Shown here: in pieces, positions 8,328 through 16,598 of the stretch
How the letters are laid out: each line of letters opens with the position of its first letter
Numbering within the stretch: the stretch's first letter is position 1
Source of the DNA: JAAYZM01 sp964510785
GTDB lineage: Bacteria; Actinomycetota; Actinomycetes; Actinomycetales; Cellulomonadaceae
NCBI GenBank assembly: GCA_964510785.1
Contig: CAZECM010000002.1
Coordinates: forward strand, 65,650 to 129,649
Length of the DNA stretch: 64,000 nucleotides
Direction of reading: 5' to 3'
Position numbers and translations under genes: made by a program
Notes under the pieces: model-generated
Database searches by the model: none
Told to the model about the DNA's origin: nothing
What the model saw: the letters and a program-made list of their open reading frames with translations, nothing else

Positions 8328-9685
8328 CGCGGGCTCCCTGGTGTGGCCACGGACAGCAGGTCACGAATCGAGGGAGCGCTGGCCACCTCGAACCAACGAT
8401 CCACGAGCCCTCGCGCGCCCTCGTCCCCGAGCTTCGGTCGAGCCAGCCTCGTCACCTTCGCTGCGATGTCCGTACGAGACAGCGGGTTCTTGTCGTGGCC
8501 AGGCGGGTTGACGACATGTTCCACGTACTCGCGCCCGCTCGAGTCGACCACTTCGAGCCGTGCCTGGATCAACGTCGGCCAGTCAGACTCGATCGCCGGG
8601 TCCACCTGGACGGTGATCTTCTGCATCAGCGCGTTCAGCTCGGCGTCGCCGATCTTGGACTCGTCGAAGGACGTCGAGTCCAGCTCACCACGCAGGAGCG
8701 TCCATGCGACGACGTACGGGAGGCTGTGGTCCGCAGTCTCACGGGTTCGCGGTGCCCACTTCTCGGGCTCGCTCCCCGACTCGTGGTGGGCGAACTTGTC
8801 CGTGAACAGCCGAACCTCGACCACCTCCGCCGGATCGACCTTCCCGTGCAGCCCCTTCGCCGCCCAGATCGCGGGCTGCATGTTGTAGGCCACGGGCCAG
8901 TACTTGAGCCTCGTGCCCGTGATGCGGAACTCACCGCCGGGCGTCGGCATGAGTGGGATCTCGACGTCGACGCCGAGCAGCTCAGCAAGTCCGTGACGGC
9001 CATGGATGGGAGCAGGAGGGCCCGTGATGCCCTCAGCAGCCATCTGACAGAAGAAGACGGCGTTCTTCACCTGGACCGCTGTAGCGGCACCCTTCCAGTT
9101 CGTCAGCTCGCCGCCCCGGCTCGCCCGTAGCGGTACACCCGACACGGCCATCATGCCGAGCGCGTTAGCGATGGCGTCTGCACCGAGCCCGAGCATGTGC
9201 CCCACACCAGCCACGGTGCCGAAGCCGATGCCGACGCCCTGGTCCATCGCACGCGTCAGGAGGTGTACCGACGTCGAGACCCGGGTGTAGACCTCGTACG
9301 CGACGACCACCGCCGAGACGAACCGCTCTCCCGAGACGTCCGCACCGCCAGCGACCGCGAGCAGCCCTCCGATCATGTCCGACGGGTGACCACCCGGATA
9401 GGCGTCGTTGAAGTCGAGGTACCTCACGGCCACGGTGTTGATGAATGCCGCGGCGTCGGCGGACACGTACCGGTCCTCGCAGAGGAGCCTCCCGCTACGC
9501 CCGTCGGGTGGGGAGTCGACCGCGAACGACCGCGCGGCCCTGTCGAGGATCGAGTCCCAGCCCCCCACCGCGCAGCCGACACTGTCGACGACTCGATCCA
9601 CAGCGACCTCCGCGACCTCGCGAGGTGCCCAGTCGAGCGAGAATGACGCGGCGAACGAGCTGACATCCTTGACAAAGGTGTCCAC
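8324..9685 (-). CDS. MmgE/PrpD family protein (copy 1)
   Basis: This is the first of two MmgE/PrpD enzymes in the operon, 453 aa. It shows RVVDSVGCAVGGWDS near the N-terminus, NTVAVRYLDFNDAYPGGHPSD (the segment corresponding to the metal/substrate-binding D-x-x-D region), and later WKGAATAVQVKNAVFFCQMA. The frame stays open far upstream, but a GTG at 9685 is preceded by a good AAAGGAG ribosome-binding site 5 nt away. This is the better start and leaves 29 nt after the permease gene. It overlaps the 2-hydroxyacid dehydrogenase by 4 nt. It is only moderately similar to copy 2, so the two probably catalyse different steps. Confidence 0.87.
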   Translation of the reverse strand: MDTFVKDVSSFAASFSLDWAPREVAEVAVDRVVDSVGCAVGGWDSILDRAARSFAVDSPPDGRSGRLLCEDRYVSADAAAFINTVAVRYLDFNDAYPGGHPSDMIGGLLAVAGGADVSGERFVSAVVVAYEVYTRVSTSVHLLTRAMDQGVGIGFGTVAGVGHMLGLGADAIANALGMMAVSGVPLRASRGGELTNWKGAATAVQVKNAVFFCQMAAEGITGPPAPIHGRHGLAELLGVDVEIPLMPTPGGEFRITGTRLKYWPVAYNMQPAIWAAKGLHGKVDPAEVVEVRLFTDKFAHHESGSEPEKWAPRTRETADHSLPYVVAWTLLRGELDSTSFDESKIGDAELNALMQKITVQVDPAIESDWPTLIQARLEVVDSSGREYVEHVVNPPGHDKNPLSRTDIAAKVTRLARPKLGDEGARGLVDRWFEVASAPSIRDLLSVATPGSPR

Positions 9686-9714
9686 CGATACTCCTTTCAG
9701 GGGTGAGACCGGCC

Positions 9715-11460
9715 TCATTCGGCCGCATCGCGTCCGAGGACGCCAGTCTTCTTGAGAATGAGCACCAGGATCAGCAGCACGACGACCGCCATGACGCCGG
9801 AAGCCGCAAGGATCCCGAACTGCCCACCCTGCAGGTAGTCGTAGAGCAGCACGCTGTAGATCCGGCTGTTGGCGGAGTAGACCATGATGCTTCCGGACAG
9901 CTCGCGCACGCTCAGCAAGGACACGTACAGCGCCCCACCGACGAGCGTCGGCATCACGAGCGGCACCAGGATCTTCACCAAGCGACGACCCCAGGTCGCA
10001 CCGCTCATCACTCCCGCCTCTTCGAGCTCCTTGTCCACCTGGACCAGCCCAGCGGTGGCCGTACGCATGCCGTAGGGCAAGAACCTCGTGAAGTGGAGGA
10101 GCAGGAGTACGACAAGCGTGCCGTAGATCGGAATCGGGGTGCTCAGCGCGAGCGTGAGGAAGGCGAGCCCCATCACCACGCCCGGGATGACCAGCGGGAT
10201 CGATGCGAGGGCATCGACGATCCACACGCCACGCACCCGGCTGCGCACCGTCATCCACGCGAGCGCCATCGAGACGATGCTCACGAGGACGGCCGTACCG
10301 ACCGCGAGAATGAGCGTGTTCGTCACCGCGAGCTGGAAGTCGCTCCGCGAGATGGCTCTGACGTAGTTGTCGAGAGTGAACATGTCCATCGTCTGGCCGG
10401 ACGGCATCGCGAAGGTCGGCAGGAAGGAGAGGTAGACCAGCACGATCACCGGGAGGATCACCACGCAGAACGAGTAGGTGACGACACCAGCCGTGACGAG
10501 CCAGCGGGCGCGACCCAGGTCGAGCCGGGTCGTCATCCCCCGCTTACCGCTCACCGTGACATAGCGCTCGCCCTTGCGCAGCATGCGCCCGTACGCCACG
10601 ACACACACCGTCGTGACGACGACGAGGAAGATCGAGTACGCGGCGCCAAGACCGAAGTTCGGCGGCACCTCGCGGATGGCGAGGAAGATGCGCGAGGTGA
10701 AGACCGGGATGCCGGCAGGGATGCCGATGAGCGCCGGCGTCTCGAAGCTCTCGATCGCGCGCACGAAGATCAGGATCAGTACCCCGAGGAACGTGGGCGC
10801 TCCGAGCGGGACCGTGATCCGCCGCAGCGTCGCGCCGACGCTCGCTCCGCTCATGCGCGCCGACTCCTCGAGCGAGGAGTCGACCGTACGCAGATACCCG
10901 GCGATCAGGACGTACGCGAGCGCGGAGGACTGCGCACCCTCGACGAGGATCATGCCCGGCATGCTGTAGACGTTGACGATGTTCCCCTCGAACCCCATCG
11001 CGTTGTACACCTGGTTGACGACGCCCGTGTTGGGGCCGAACAGCAAGATGAAGCAGAGCGTGTAGACCACACCGGGAATCGCCAGGGGAAGCAGCCCGAT
11101 GACGAGCATCCAGCGACGGAACGGAGCGTTGGTGCGCTCACCGACCCACGCGAGACTGCCACCGATCGTCACGGCGACGATGCACACACCGATGGCGAAC
11201 ACCGCCGTGTTCAGCACGAGACGTGGCGTCCCTGCGCTGTTGAAGGCAACCGCGTAGTTGCTGAGAGTCGGTCCCACCTCGGAGTAGCCGAAGCCCTCGA
11301 ACAAGCTGGTCCTGATGAGATACCACAACGGTGCCAGCAGAAGCAGTGCGAGCGATGTCCCGAGTATCACCAGGACACCGCCGGTCACCCAGCCGGCCCA
11401 CCGGCTCCGAACGGGGATCGGAGCCGGTGAGCGACGGGTCTCGGGAGCTAGAGTGCTCAC
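9715..11460 (-). CDS. ABC importer permease, fused two-domain (Fe3+/spermidine/phosphonate type)
   Basis: This 581-aa inner-membrane permease contains two BinPDT inner-membrane domains in one chain, about 12 helices in all, as in FbpB/ThiP-type transporters. Each half has an EAA-like cytoplasmic loop: LEESARMSGASVGATLRRI in the first half and a matching ELEEAGVMSGATWGRR stretch in the second. The first helix starts around residue 25 (WAGWVTGGVLVILGTSLALL). It overlaps the binding-protein gene by 4 nt and pairs with the ATPase at 12533-13645. Together they should form the uptake system for the island's substrate; family membership alone does not distinguish metal, thiamine, polyamine or organic-acid ligands. 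Confidence 0.9.
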   Translation of the reverse strand: MSTLAPETRRSPAPIPVRSRWAGWVTGGVLVILGTSLALLLLAPLWYLIRTSLFEGFGYSEVGPTLSNYAVAFNSAGTPRLVLNTAVFAIGVCIVAVTIGGSLAWVGERTNAPFRRWMLVIGLLPLAIPGVVYTLCFILLFGPNTGVVNQVYNAMGFEGNIVNVYSMPGMILVEGAQSSALAYVLIAGYLRTVDSSLEESARMSGASVGATLRRITVPLGAPTFLGVLILIFVRAIESFETPALIGIPAGIPVFTSRIFLAIREVPPNFGLGAAYSIFLVVVTTVCVVAYGRMLRKGERYVTVSGKRGMTTRLDLGRARWLVTAGVVTYSFCVVILPVIVLVYLSFLPTFAMPSGQTMDMFTLDNYVRAISRSDFQLAVTNTLILAVGTAVLVSIVSMALAWMTVRSRVRGVWIVDALASIPLVIPGVVMGLAFLTLALSTPIPIYGTLVVLLLLHFTRFLPYGMRTATAGLVQVDKELEEAGVMSGATWGRRLVKILVPLVMPTLVGGALYVSLLSVRELSGSIMVYSANSRIYSVLLYDYLQGGQFGILAASGVMAVVVLLILVLILKKTGVLGRDAAE

Positions 11461-12476
11461 TTGCCCAGAATCTCCTCGGTGAAGATGGCTGTCGCTTCTG
11501 CCTGCTCGGCCAGGTTGCCCGGGTCGAGCAGGATGGCATCCGGATCCGAGAGCAGCTCGAGGGATGCCTCGTCACCGATGCGGGCCTGACCAAGCTCGGC
11601 GTCAGTAGCGAACCCGTCCTCGGAGTACAGCCACTCGATGAAGATCTTCGTCGCCTCAGGGTGCGGCGCCTCGTTGAACACCGCGATGTAGTCGACCAGG
11701 ATCACGGGAGGATCGAAGGGGGTTCCACCGATCGGAAGCCCGCTGTCGATACGAGGCTGCAGGTTGTGCACCTGGGTCGTCGTCGACGCCGCCAGCTGCC
11801 CCGATGCGACCAGCTCGGCGATCGAACCACGACCCTGGTCGAGGATCTGCGGCTGCTGAGCCATGATCTGCTGGAAGAACTCGCGAGCGCCGTCCGGGCC
11901 ACGCGTCACGTACTCCTTGAAGGCCCACTCCACGTCGCCGGTCGCGATCGCGAACTTGCCCTTCCAGTAGGGATCGAGGAAGTCCTCGTGGTTCGCGGGG
12001 ATGTGCTCCTCGTCGACCAGCTGCGTGGCGTAAGGAATGACGTGCGAGCTGTACCGCGTCGCGACGTACAGGTTGTCGGGTCCCACCGAGCTCTCCGGCA
12101 AGGCGTCGACGATCGACGTCTCGATGGGCGCGAGGATCCCGGCGTCGCGCACCTGAGCCATGTAGGCCGCACCGAGTTCGGTGACGTCGGCCTGTTGACG
12201 ACCGGCCTCCGTGAGGATTCTCGCCGCGAGGTCGTCGTTGCTGCCCTTGATCACCTGGAGATCGATGTCAGGATGCGCGGTCTCGAAGGCCTCCTCGAAG
12301 GCATCGAGGCCTTGCTCCGAGCGCCCTGAGTAGTAGACGACCACGCCTTCGTGGTCGTCAGTGGCACTGCCGCCCTGCCCACATGCTGCCAATGCCGCGG
12401 TCATTCCGACGACTCCCAGCACCACGATGTGCTGTCGACCTCTCGCCGCCCCCCAGCGAGCCGTGATTTCTCGCAT
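11457..12476 (-). CDS. ABC importer solute-binding lipoprotein (family 1)
   Basis: This is an extracellular substrate-capture protein tethered by lipid, 339 aa. The N-terminus has a basic segment, a hydrophobic stretch and a lipobox LAAC with Cys at position 32. The mature start VVVYYSGRSEQGLDAFEEAF and the WLYSEDGFATDAEL segment near the C-terminus match the FbpA/AfuA/PhnS/PotD group. A strong GGAGG lies 7 nt before the ATG. Between this gene and the ATPase is a GC-rich stem-loop (12496-12518) that may raise the relative amount of this subunit. The ligand is unknown. In this catabolic context an organic acid is at least as likely as iron. Confidence 0.88.
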   Translation of the reverse strand: MREITARWGAARGRQHIVVLGVVGMTAALAACGQGGSATDDHEGVVVYYSGRSEQGLDAFEEAFETAHPDIDLQVIKGSNDDLAARILTEAGRQQADVTELGAAYMAQVRDAGILAPIETSIVDALPESSVGPDNLYVATRYSSHVIPYATQLVDEEHIPANHEDFLDPYWKGKFAIATGDVEWAFKEYVTRGPDGAREFFQQIMAQQPQILDQGRGSIAELVASGQLAASTTTQVHNLQPRIDSGLPIGGTPFDPPVILVDYIAVFNEAPHPEATKIFIEWLYSEDGFATDAELGQARIGDEASLELLSDPDAILLDPGNLAEQAEATAIFTEEILGK

Positions 12477-12495
12477 GGTGTTCCCTCCTTGTTTC

Positions 12496-12518
12496 CGCGC
12501 GCGGCGAACCCGCGCGCG
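12496..12518 (-). promoter_or_regulatory. intercistronic GC-rich stem-loop
   Basis: Arms CGCGCGCGG (12496-12504) and CCGCGCGCG (12510-12518) are separated by a 5-nt loop in the 56-nt gap between the ATPase stop and the binding-protein start. There is no following T-run, so it is not a classic terminator. Stem-loops at this place in importer operons often protect or process mRNA so that binding protein is made in excess. Confidence 0.5.
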
Positions 12519-12532
12519 CGAATCTTGTGTGG

Positions 12533-13645
12533 TCAGTCCAGAATTCTCAGGTCGCGTTCTGGAACGGCAACCCAGACCTTGTCGCCGTCGCGGAAGTCGT
12601 GCCGGGAACCGACGGTGACGTTCACCTTGACGTCCTCGGCGTAGATCTCGAGCATGGTGTGGCTCCCGTTGAAGTAGCCGGTACTGACTCGCCCGTCGAA
12701 GCCGTTGGACTCGGTCGGCCGACCTTCGTCGCGATCGCGGAGGTGATGGACCGTGGCGCTCTCCGGTCGGAACATCAGTCGGCAGTCCGAGCCGTCGCCG
12801 TCCCGGCCCGCTGTCGCACTGACCTCCCCGAGGGGTGTCGCGACCTTCACCGTGGCACCCGCCTTGACCGGTCCCAGAGGCTCCGCCGAGATCAGGTTGA
12901 GCTCGCCGACGAACTCTGCGACGAACCGGGTGGCCGGCTCGTGGTAGATCTCCTCCGGTGTGCCGATCTGCTCCACAAGCCCGTGGCGCATCACCGCGAT
13001 GAGGTTCGACATCGACAGCGCTTCGGCCTGGTCGTGCGTCACGTAGACGACTGAGAGGCCGAGCTCACGCTGAAGGTCACGGATCTCCGTGCGCATGTCA
13101 TCACGAAGCCGGGCATCGAGGTTCGACAGCGGTTCGTCGAGGAGCAGCGCTCGTGGCTCCATGACCAGGCTGCGCGCCAGGGCGAGGCGCTGCTTCTGCC
13201 CACCCGACAGATCGGTGGCCGGCCGCTTCTCCAGTCCCCCGAGCTGGACGCGCTCCAGCGCCCGGGTGACTCGCGACTGGATCTCACGCCTGCCAGGGCG
13301 GAGGCGTCGCGGCATGGACCTCAGGGGAAACGCGGCGTTCTCGAAGCACGTCATGTGAGGCCAGATGGCGTAGCTCTGGAAGACCATCGCCAGTCCACGG
13401 CTCTCCGGAGCCGCGTGGATCTTCTGCTCCGAGGAGAACACCGTTCGACCGTCGATGACGATCTCGCCCGCAGTGGGGCGCTCGAGCCCTGCGATGCAAC
13501 GGAGCGTCGTGCTCTTGCCGCAGCCGCTCGGGCCAAGGAGCGTGAAGAACTGGTGGTCAGGTACGGAGAGGTCAACGCCCTTGAGCGCCTCGACGACGCC
13601 ACTCTTCCCGATGAAGGTACGCCGCAGTCCTCTGACTTCGATCAC
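12533..13645 (-). CDS. ABC importer ATP-binding protein (PotA/FbpC type)
   Basis: This is the cytoplasmic ATPase that powers the adjacent importer, 370 aa. It shows Walker A GPSGCGKST, the signature LSGGQKQRLALARSL, Walker B ALLLDEPLSNLD and the H-loop VVYVTHDQAEAL. After about residue 240 there is a TOBE-like regulatory/ligand domain, which is normal for this subfamily. It is the first gene of the operon. The GTG start is preceded by AAAGGAG and has a recognisable promoter about 50 nt upstream. The order ATPase, binding protein, permease, then enzymes is unusual only in that catabolic genes are directly appended. Confidence 0.92.
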   Translation of the reverse strand: MIEVRGLRRTFIGKSGVVEALKGVDLSVPDHQFFTLLGPSGCGKSTTLRCIAGLERPTAGEIVIDGRTVFSSEQKIHAAPESRGLAMVFQSYAIWPHMTCFENAAFPLRSMPRRLRPGRREIQSRVTRALERVQLGGLEKRPATDLSGGQKQRLALARSLVMEPRALLLDEPLSNLDARLRDDMRTEIRDLQRELGLSVVYVTHDQAEALSMSNLIAVMRHGLVEQIGTPEEIYHEPATRFVAEFVGELNLISAEPLGPVKAGATVKVATPLGEVSATAGRDGDGSDCRLMFRPESATVHHLRDRDEGRPTESNGFDGRVSTGYFNGSHTMLEIYAEDVKVNVTVGSRHDFRDGDKVWVAVPERDLRILD

Positions 13646-13697
13646 TTTCGCTCCTTTGCGAATGTCGACTCACCCTCGGATCGGTGTGTGAGCCACG

Positions 13698-13726
13698 ACA
13701 CTATCTCAAAGTTGTCCGATTGCCAA
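13698..13726 (-). promoter_or_regulatory. promoter of ABC/PrpD operon (unit A)
   Basis: On the minus strand TTGGCA (13726-13721) and TAGTGT (13703-13698) are separated by exactly 17 nt, which predicts a transcript start near 13691 and a 45-nt leader to the ATPase GTG. The island's shared 21-bp semi-palindrome (13734-13754) ends 7 nt upstream of the -35 box. Confidence 0.55.
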
Positions 13727-13733
13727 CAGTCTG

Positions 13734-13754
13734 ATCGTCCTACATTCCTACGAT
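13734..13754. promoter_or_regulatory. putative GntR operator, copy 2
   Basis: This is a 21-bp semi-palindrome with perfect 5-bp arms ATCGT (13734-13738) and ACGAT (13750-13754). It is identical at 15 of 21 positions to the site at 19377-19397 between the GntR and MFS genes; shared elements are ATCGT, ACA, TC and TACG in the same register. Its occurrence at the only other operon start in the island points to shared control by the GntR regulator. Confidence 0.55.
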
Positions 13755-13765
13755 TGAACTCTCTG

Positions 13766-14971
13766 TTACCAGAGGACCTGAGCGGCCTCGAGGGCCGCGA
13801 TCTCGGCCGGGCTCAGTCCGAGGATGTCCGTGCACACCTCGTGGGTGTGCTCGCCGAGAAGTGGGGCGGCCCGTCGGATGGTCCCGTCCGAACGCGAGAG
13901 CCGGAACGGAACCTCGCCGTAGACCGAGCGCCCCATCTCGGAGTGCAGCGGGCGCGCCCAGTGCCCACGATGAAGGAGCTGGGGGTGCCCGTCGACCAGC
14001 TCACCGGCGTCGCGGACCACGCCGGCCGCGATCCCCCGACGTGTGAGCTCGTCGGCGAGCACCTCGACCGGCCGGTCGAGGACCGCTGACGCGATCGCCT
14101 CCTCGATCTCGACACGATGTGCGCGCCGGTCCTCGCGGCTCTGCCACGAGTGCGGGACCTCCAGGCCGAGCAGCTCCCGGAGCCTGGCCCACTGCTCGTC
14201 CGAGGCGACCGAGAGCGCGATCCAGCGGCCGTCGCGACAGGGGAACACACCGTGCGGGGCGAGATGGCGGTGGTGGTTGTCAGCCGGTGCCGGTTCGCGC
14301 CCGTTCGCGGACTGCTCGACGAAGCCGACCCCGAGGAGTGCGGCCATCGGTTCGGTCTGTGCGAGATCGATGAACTGACCCCGTCCCGTTCTCCTCCGAT
14401 GGCGAAGAGCCGCGAGGACCGCCACGAGCGCGTGCGCCGGGTTCGGGATGTGGTCCGGAAAGTTGGTCCCCGTACCCACGGGCGGCCGCCCCTCGATCCG
14501 ACACAGGTGGTGGAAGGCGGAGACGGCACCGATGGTCATGCCGTAGCCAGGTTGGTCCTTGGCCGGCCCGGTGGTGCCGTGCATCGACATGTTGAGATAG
14601 ATCAGGCCCGGGTGCTCCTCCTTCAGCTCGTCCCAACCGAGGCCGAGACGGTCCATCACGCCCGGGGTGAAGTTGTTCGCGACCACGTCGCACTCGCCGA
14701 CGAGGCGTCGTGCGAGCCGCTTGCCCTCCTCGGACTTGAGGTTGAGGAGCACGCTGCGCTTGTCGGGATTGCGGTCCGCGAAGTAGCCGCTCCGGTTGAC
14801 GCCACGGATACCGTCGCGAAACGGTGGGCTGTGACGCAGGCCGTCGATCTTCGCGTTGCTCTCGACCTTGATGACGTCCGCCCCGTAGATCGCGAGGACA
14901 CGCGTAGCGAGCGGGCCAGCTCCGACCCAGGAGAAGTCGGCCACCCGAAGCCCCTCGAGCGGGCGGCTCAC
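13766..14971 (-). CDS. CaiB/BaiF CoA-transferase (family III), catalytic-type subunit
   Basis: This is a family III CoA-transferase, 401 aa, which moves CoA between carboxylic acids through an aspartyl-CoA thioester. The N-terminus RVADFSWVGAGPLATRVLA and the YLNMSMHGTTGP and GRGQFIDLAQTEP segments are typical. At the expected position for the catalytic Asp there is an Asp, in NFPDHIPNPAHA. It overlaps the companion CoA-transferase gene by 4 nt and is the last gene of unit B. The pair resembles the BbsE/BbsF or SmtA/SmtB two-subunit enzymes, which use succinyl-CoA to activate a substituted succinate or malate. Confidence 0.88.
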   Translation of the reverse strand: MSRPLEGLRVADFSWVGAGPLATRVLAIYGADVIKVESNAKIDGLRHSPPFRDGIRGVNRSGYFADRNPDKRSVLLNLKSEEGKRLARRLVGECDVVANNFTPGVMDRLGLGWDELKEEHPGLIYLNMSMHGTTGPAKDQPGYGMTIGAVSAFHHLCRIEGRPPVGTGTNFPDHIPNPAHALVAVLAALRHRRRTGRGQFIDLAQTEPMAALLGVGFVEQSANGREPAPADNHHRHLAPHGVFPCRDGRWIALSVASDEQWARLRELLGLEVPHSWQSREDRRAHRVEIEEAIASAVLDRPVEVLADELTRRGIAAGVVRDAGELVDGHPQLLHRGHWARPLHSEMGRSVYGEVPFRLSRSDGTIRRAAPLLGEHTHEVCTDILGLSPAEIAALEAAQVLW

Positions 14972-16182
14972 AGCGCACCCTCGACTTCGCGCAGAGCCAC
15001 CCCGTGGTCACGTGGACCAAGTACCTCAGCCGTGTGCTCACCGAGCCGCGGCGCGCGGTGGCTCGTGACCCACGGTGTCTCGGAGAGCTGGTACGGCGCA
15101 CCAGGCATGCGGACCGTCACGTCGTCGATCTCGAGGTCGACGAAGAAGCCACGCGCCTCGAGCTGCTCGCTCTGGGCGGCTGCGGCAACCGTGTTCACGG
15201 GCGCGAGGGGGACTCGCCACTTCGTGCCGAGCTCGTCCAGCTGCCTCATCGACAAGTCGGCCGTGAACGCCTCGAACACCCTGCGGAAGGTCCGCTTGGC
15301 AGCTCGTCCGGACAGGAAGTCACGCCTCCCCCACTCGTCGCCGCGCAGCTCCGCCGTGCTGCCGGGCTTGAGGCTCTCCATGAAGTCGAGCATGTTGGAC
15401 CAGAAGATGGTGCTGCCGATCCCGCCGGCGAGGAGCAGGACCGACCCGTCCATGCACGCGAACACCCCCGATCCTGCCAAGCGCTGCTTCGATCCGAAGC
15501 GCTCGCGCACGGTGCCCTCGAGATCGAAGGTCTGCGCTGCGTTCTCCAGTGCGAGGGTGACGGCCTCGTGAGCCGAGACCTCGACGTTCTGGCCAAGCCC
15601 TGTCGCGTCCCGGTCGAGCAGAGCGATGAGCGCCCCGACGGCGGCGAACTGGCTCGCCGCCAGGTAGGCCTGCTCGAACGGAAGGTTCATCGGCAGGTCG
15701 GGGTACCCGACGAGCGACATCATCCCGCCCTCGGCCAGCACCGCGAGGTCGCTCGCAGGTCGGCCCGCATAGGGCCCCGTGCTGCCGTAGTGCGTGATCG
15801 ATGTCCGGATCAGCCCTGGGAAGAGCCGCTCGACCTCACCTGCGGTGAGACCCAGCTGGTCCACCAGCTGCTCGCTCTCGTCCGACTCGATCAGGATGTC
15901 AGCGGTACGCAGCAGCCGCAGAAGCTTGCTTCCGTCGCGCGGAAGGTCGATGACGGCGCTCTTCTTGCTCGAGTTCAGATAGCTGAAGGCGAGGCTGCGC
16001 TCAGACCCGAGCTCGTCGTGCAGCCACGGCCCCTGGTGGCGGAGCGCACTCCCTGCGGACGGCTCGACGAGGACGACCTCCGCCCCGAGCTCCGCAAGGA
16101 GCTTGCCGCAGTAGTGGCCATCGGGCCCCGACATGTCAACGACCTTCACTCCGCTCAGCGCAGCGTCGTCCACCAGGGTCAC
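14968..16182 (-). CDS. CaiB/BaiF CoA-transferase (family III), probable non-catalytic subunit
   Basis: This second family III CoA-transferase has 404 aa. Opening motif VKVVDMSGPDGHYCGKLLAEL and GLGQNVEVSAHEAVTLALEN are family features. The region that normally carries the catalytic Asp reads PFEQAYLAASQFA with no Asp, whereas the neighbour has it. In BbsEF-type heteromeric CoA-transferases only one subunit keeps the Asp, so I read this as the structural partner of 13766-14971. It overlaps genes on both sides by 4 nt (start with DUF35, stop with the partner). Confidence 0.82.
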   Translation of the reverse strand: MTLVDDAALSGVKVVDMSGPDGHYCGKLLAELGAEVVLVEPSAGSALRHQGPWLHDELGSERSLAFSYLNSSKKSAVIDLPRDGSKLLRLLRTADILIESDESEQLVDQLGLTAGEVERLFPGLIRTSITHYGSTGPYAGRPASDLAVLAEGGMMSLVGYPDLPMNLPFEQAYLAASQFAAVGALIALLDRDATGLGQNVEVSAHEAVTLALENAAQTFDLEGTVRERFGSKQRLAGSGVFACMDGSVLLLAGGIGSTIFWSNMLDFMESLKPGSTAELRGDEWGRRDFLSGRAAKRTFRRVFEAFTADLSMRQLDELGTKWRVPLAPVNTVAAAAQSEQLEARGFFVDLEIDDVTVRMPGAPYQLSETPWVTSHRAPRLGEHTAEVLGPRDHGVALREVEGAL

Positions 16183-16598
16183 GACGAGGCGTCCGCGTGA
16201 ACGAACTGGGGCAGGGTGAAGTCCTCGATCTTCCGGAAGACGACCTTGACCCGATCACCCACCGCGACACGGTCCGGCTCGATGTCGACGACGTTGGAGA
16301 CCAGCCTCGGCCCCTCGTCGAGCTGGATGACCGAGACGTTGTACGGCACCTCGCCACGGAACGCCTCGTTGTAGACCTGGTGGAAGACGATGGTGCTGAA
16401 GACCTCCCCGTGCCCGCTCAGCTCGTCCCACTCGTGCTCCGAGTCGAGGCAGTGGGGGCAGATGGCGTTGACCGGGTAGCGGAGCTCGCTGCAGGCACTG
16501 CAGCGCTGGAGAAGCAGCCGCCCCTCGGCGACGCCCGCCCAGAAGGGTGCGGAAGGGCCCTCGAGATCAGGCTGAGGCCGTGCGTAGGTGGTCATCAC
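16179..16598 (-). CDS. DUF35 Zn-ribbon/OB-fold acyl-CoA-binding protein
   Basis: This 139-aa partner protein has an N-terminal rubredoxin-like zinc ribbon (CSAC at about 33-36 and CPHC at about 48-51) followed by an OB-fold, ending VGDRVKVVFRKIEDFTLPQF. Such DUF35 proteins (BbsA, ChsH2 C-terminal domain and relatives) form complexes with thiolase-fold enzymes encoded next to them and help hold the CoA substrate. The thiolase-fold gene starts upstream and overlaps this gene by 4 nt, exactly the expected partner. It has no catalytic role of its own that I can see. Confidence 0.88.
   Translation of the reverse strand: MMTTYARPQPDLEGPSAPFWAGVAEGRLLLQRCSACSELRYPVNAICPHCLDSEHEWDELSGHGEVFSTIVFHQVYNEAFRGEVPYNVSVIQLDEGPRLVSNVVDIEPDRVAVGDRVKVVFRKIEDFTLPQFVHADASS

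Noticed and set aside
9703..11430. 575-residue plus-strand frame opposite the importer permease
   Set aside because: His/Asp/Arg-rich nonsense composition opposite a clear permease with transmembrane helices.
5609..13645. Methylcitrate cycle (prp) operon
   Set aside because: Two PrpD-family genes are present, but no methylcitrate synthase or methylisocitrate lyase.
9715..13645. Iron(III) importer
   Set aside because: Family resemblance is real, but no siderophore, Fur box or iron genes are near. The genes are fused to a catabolic operon, so ligand left open.
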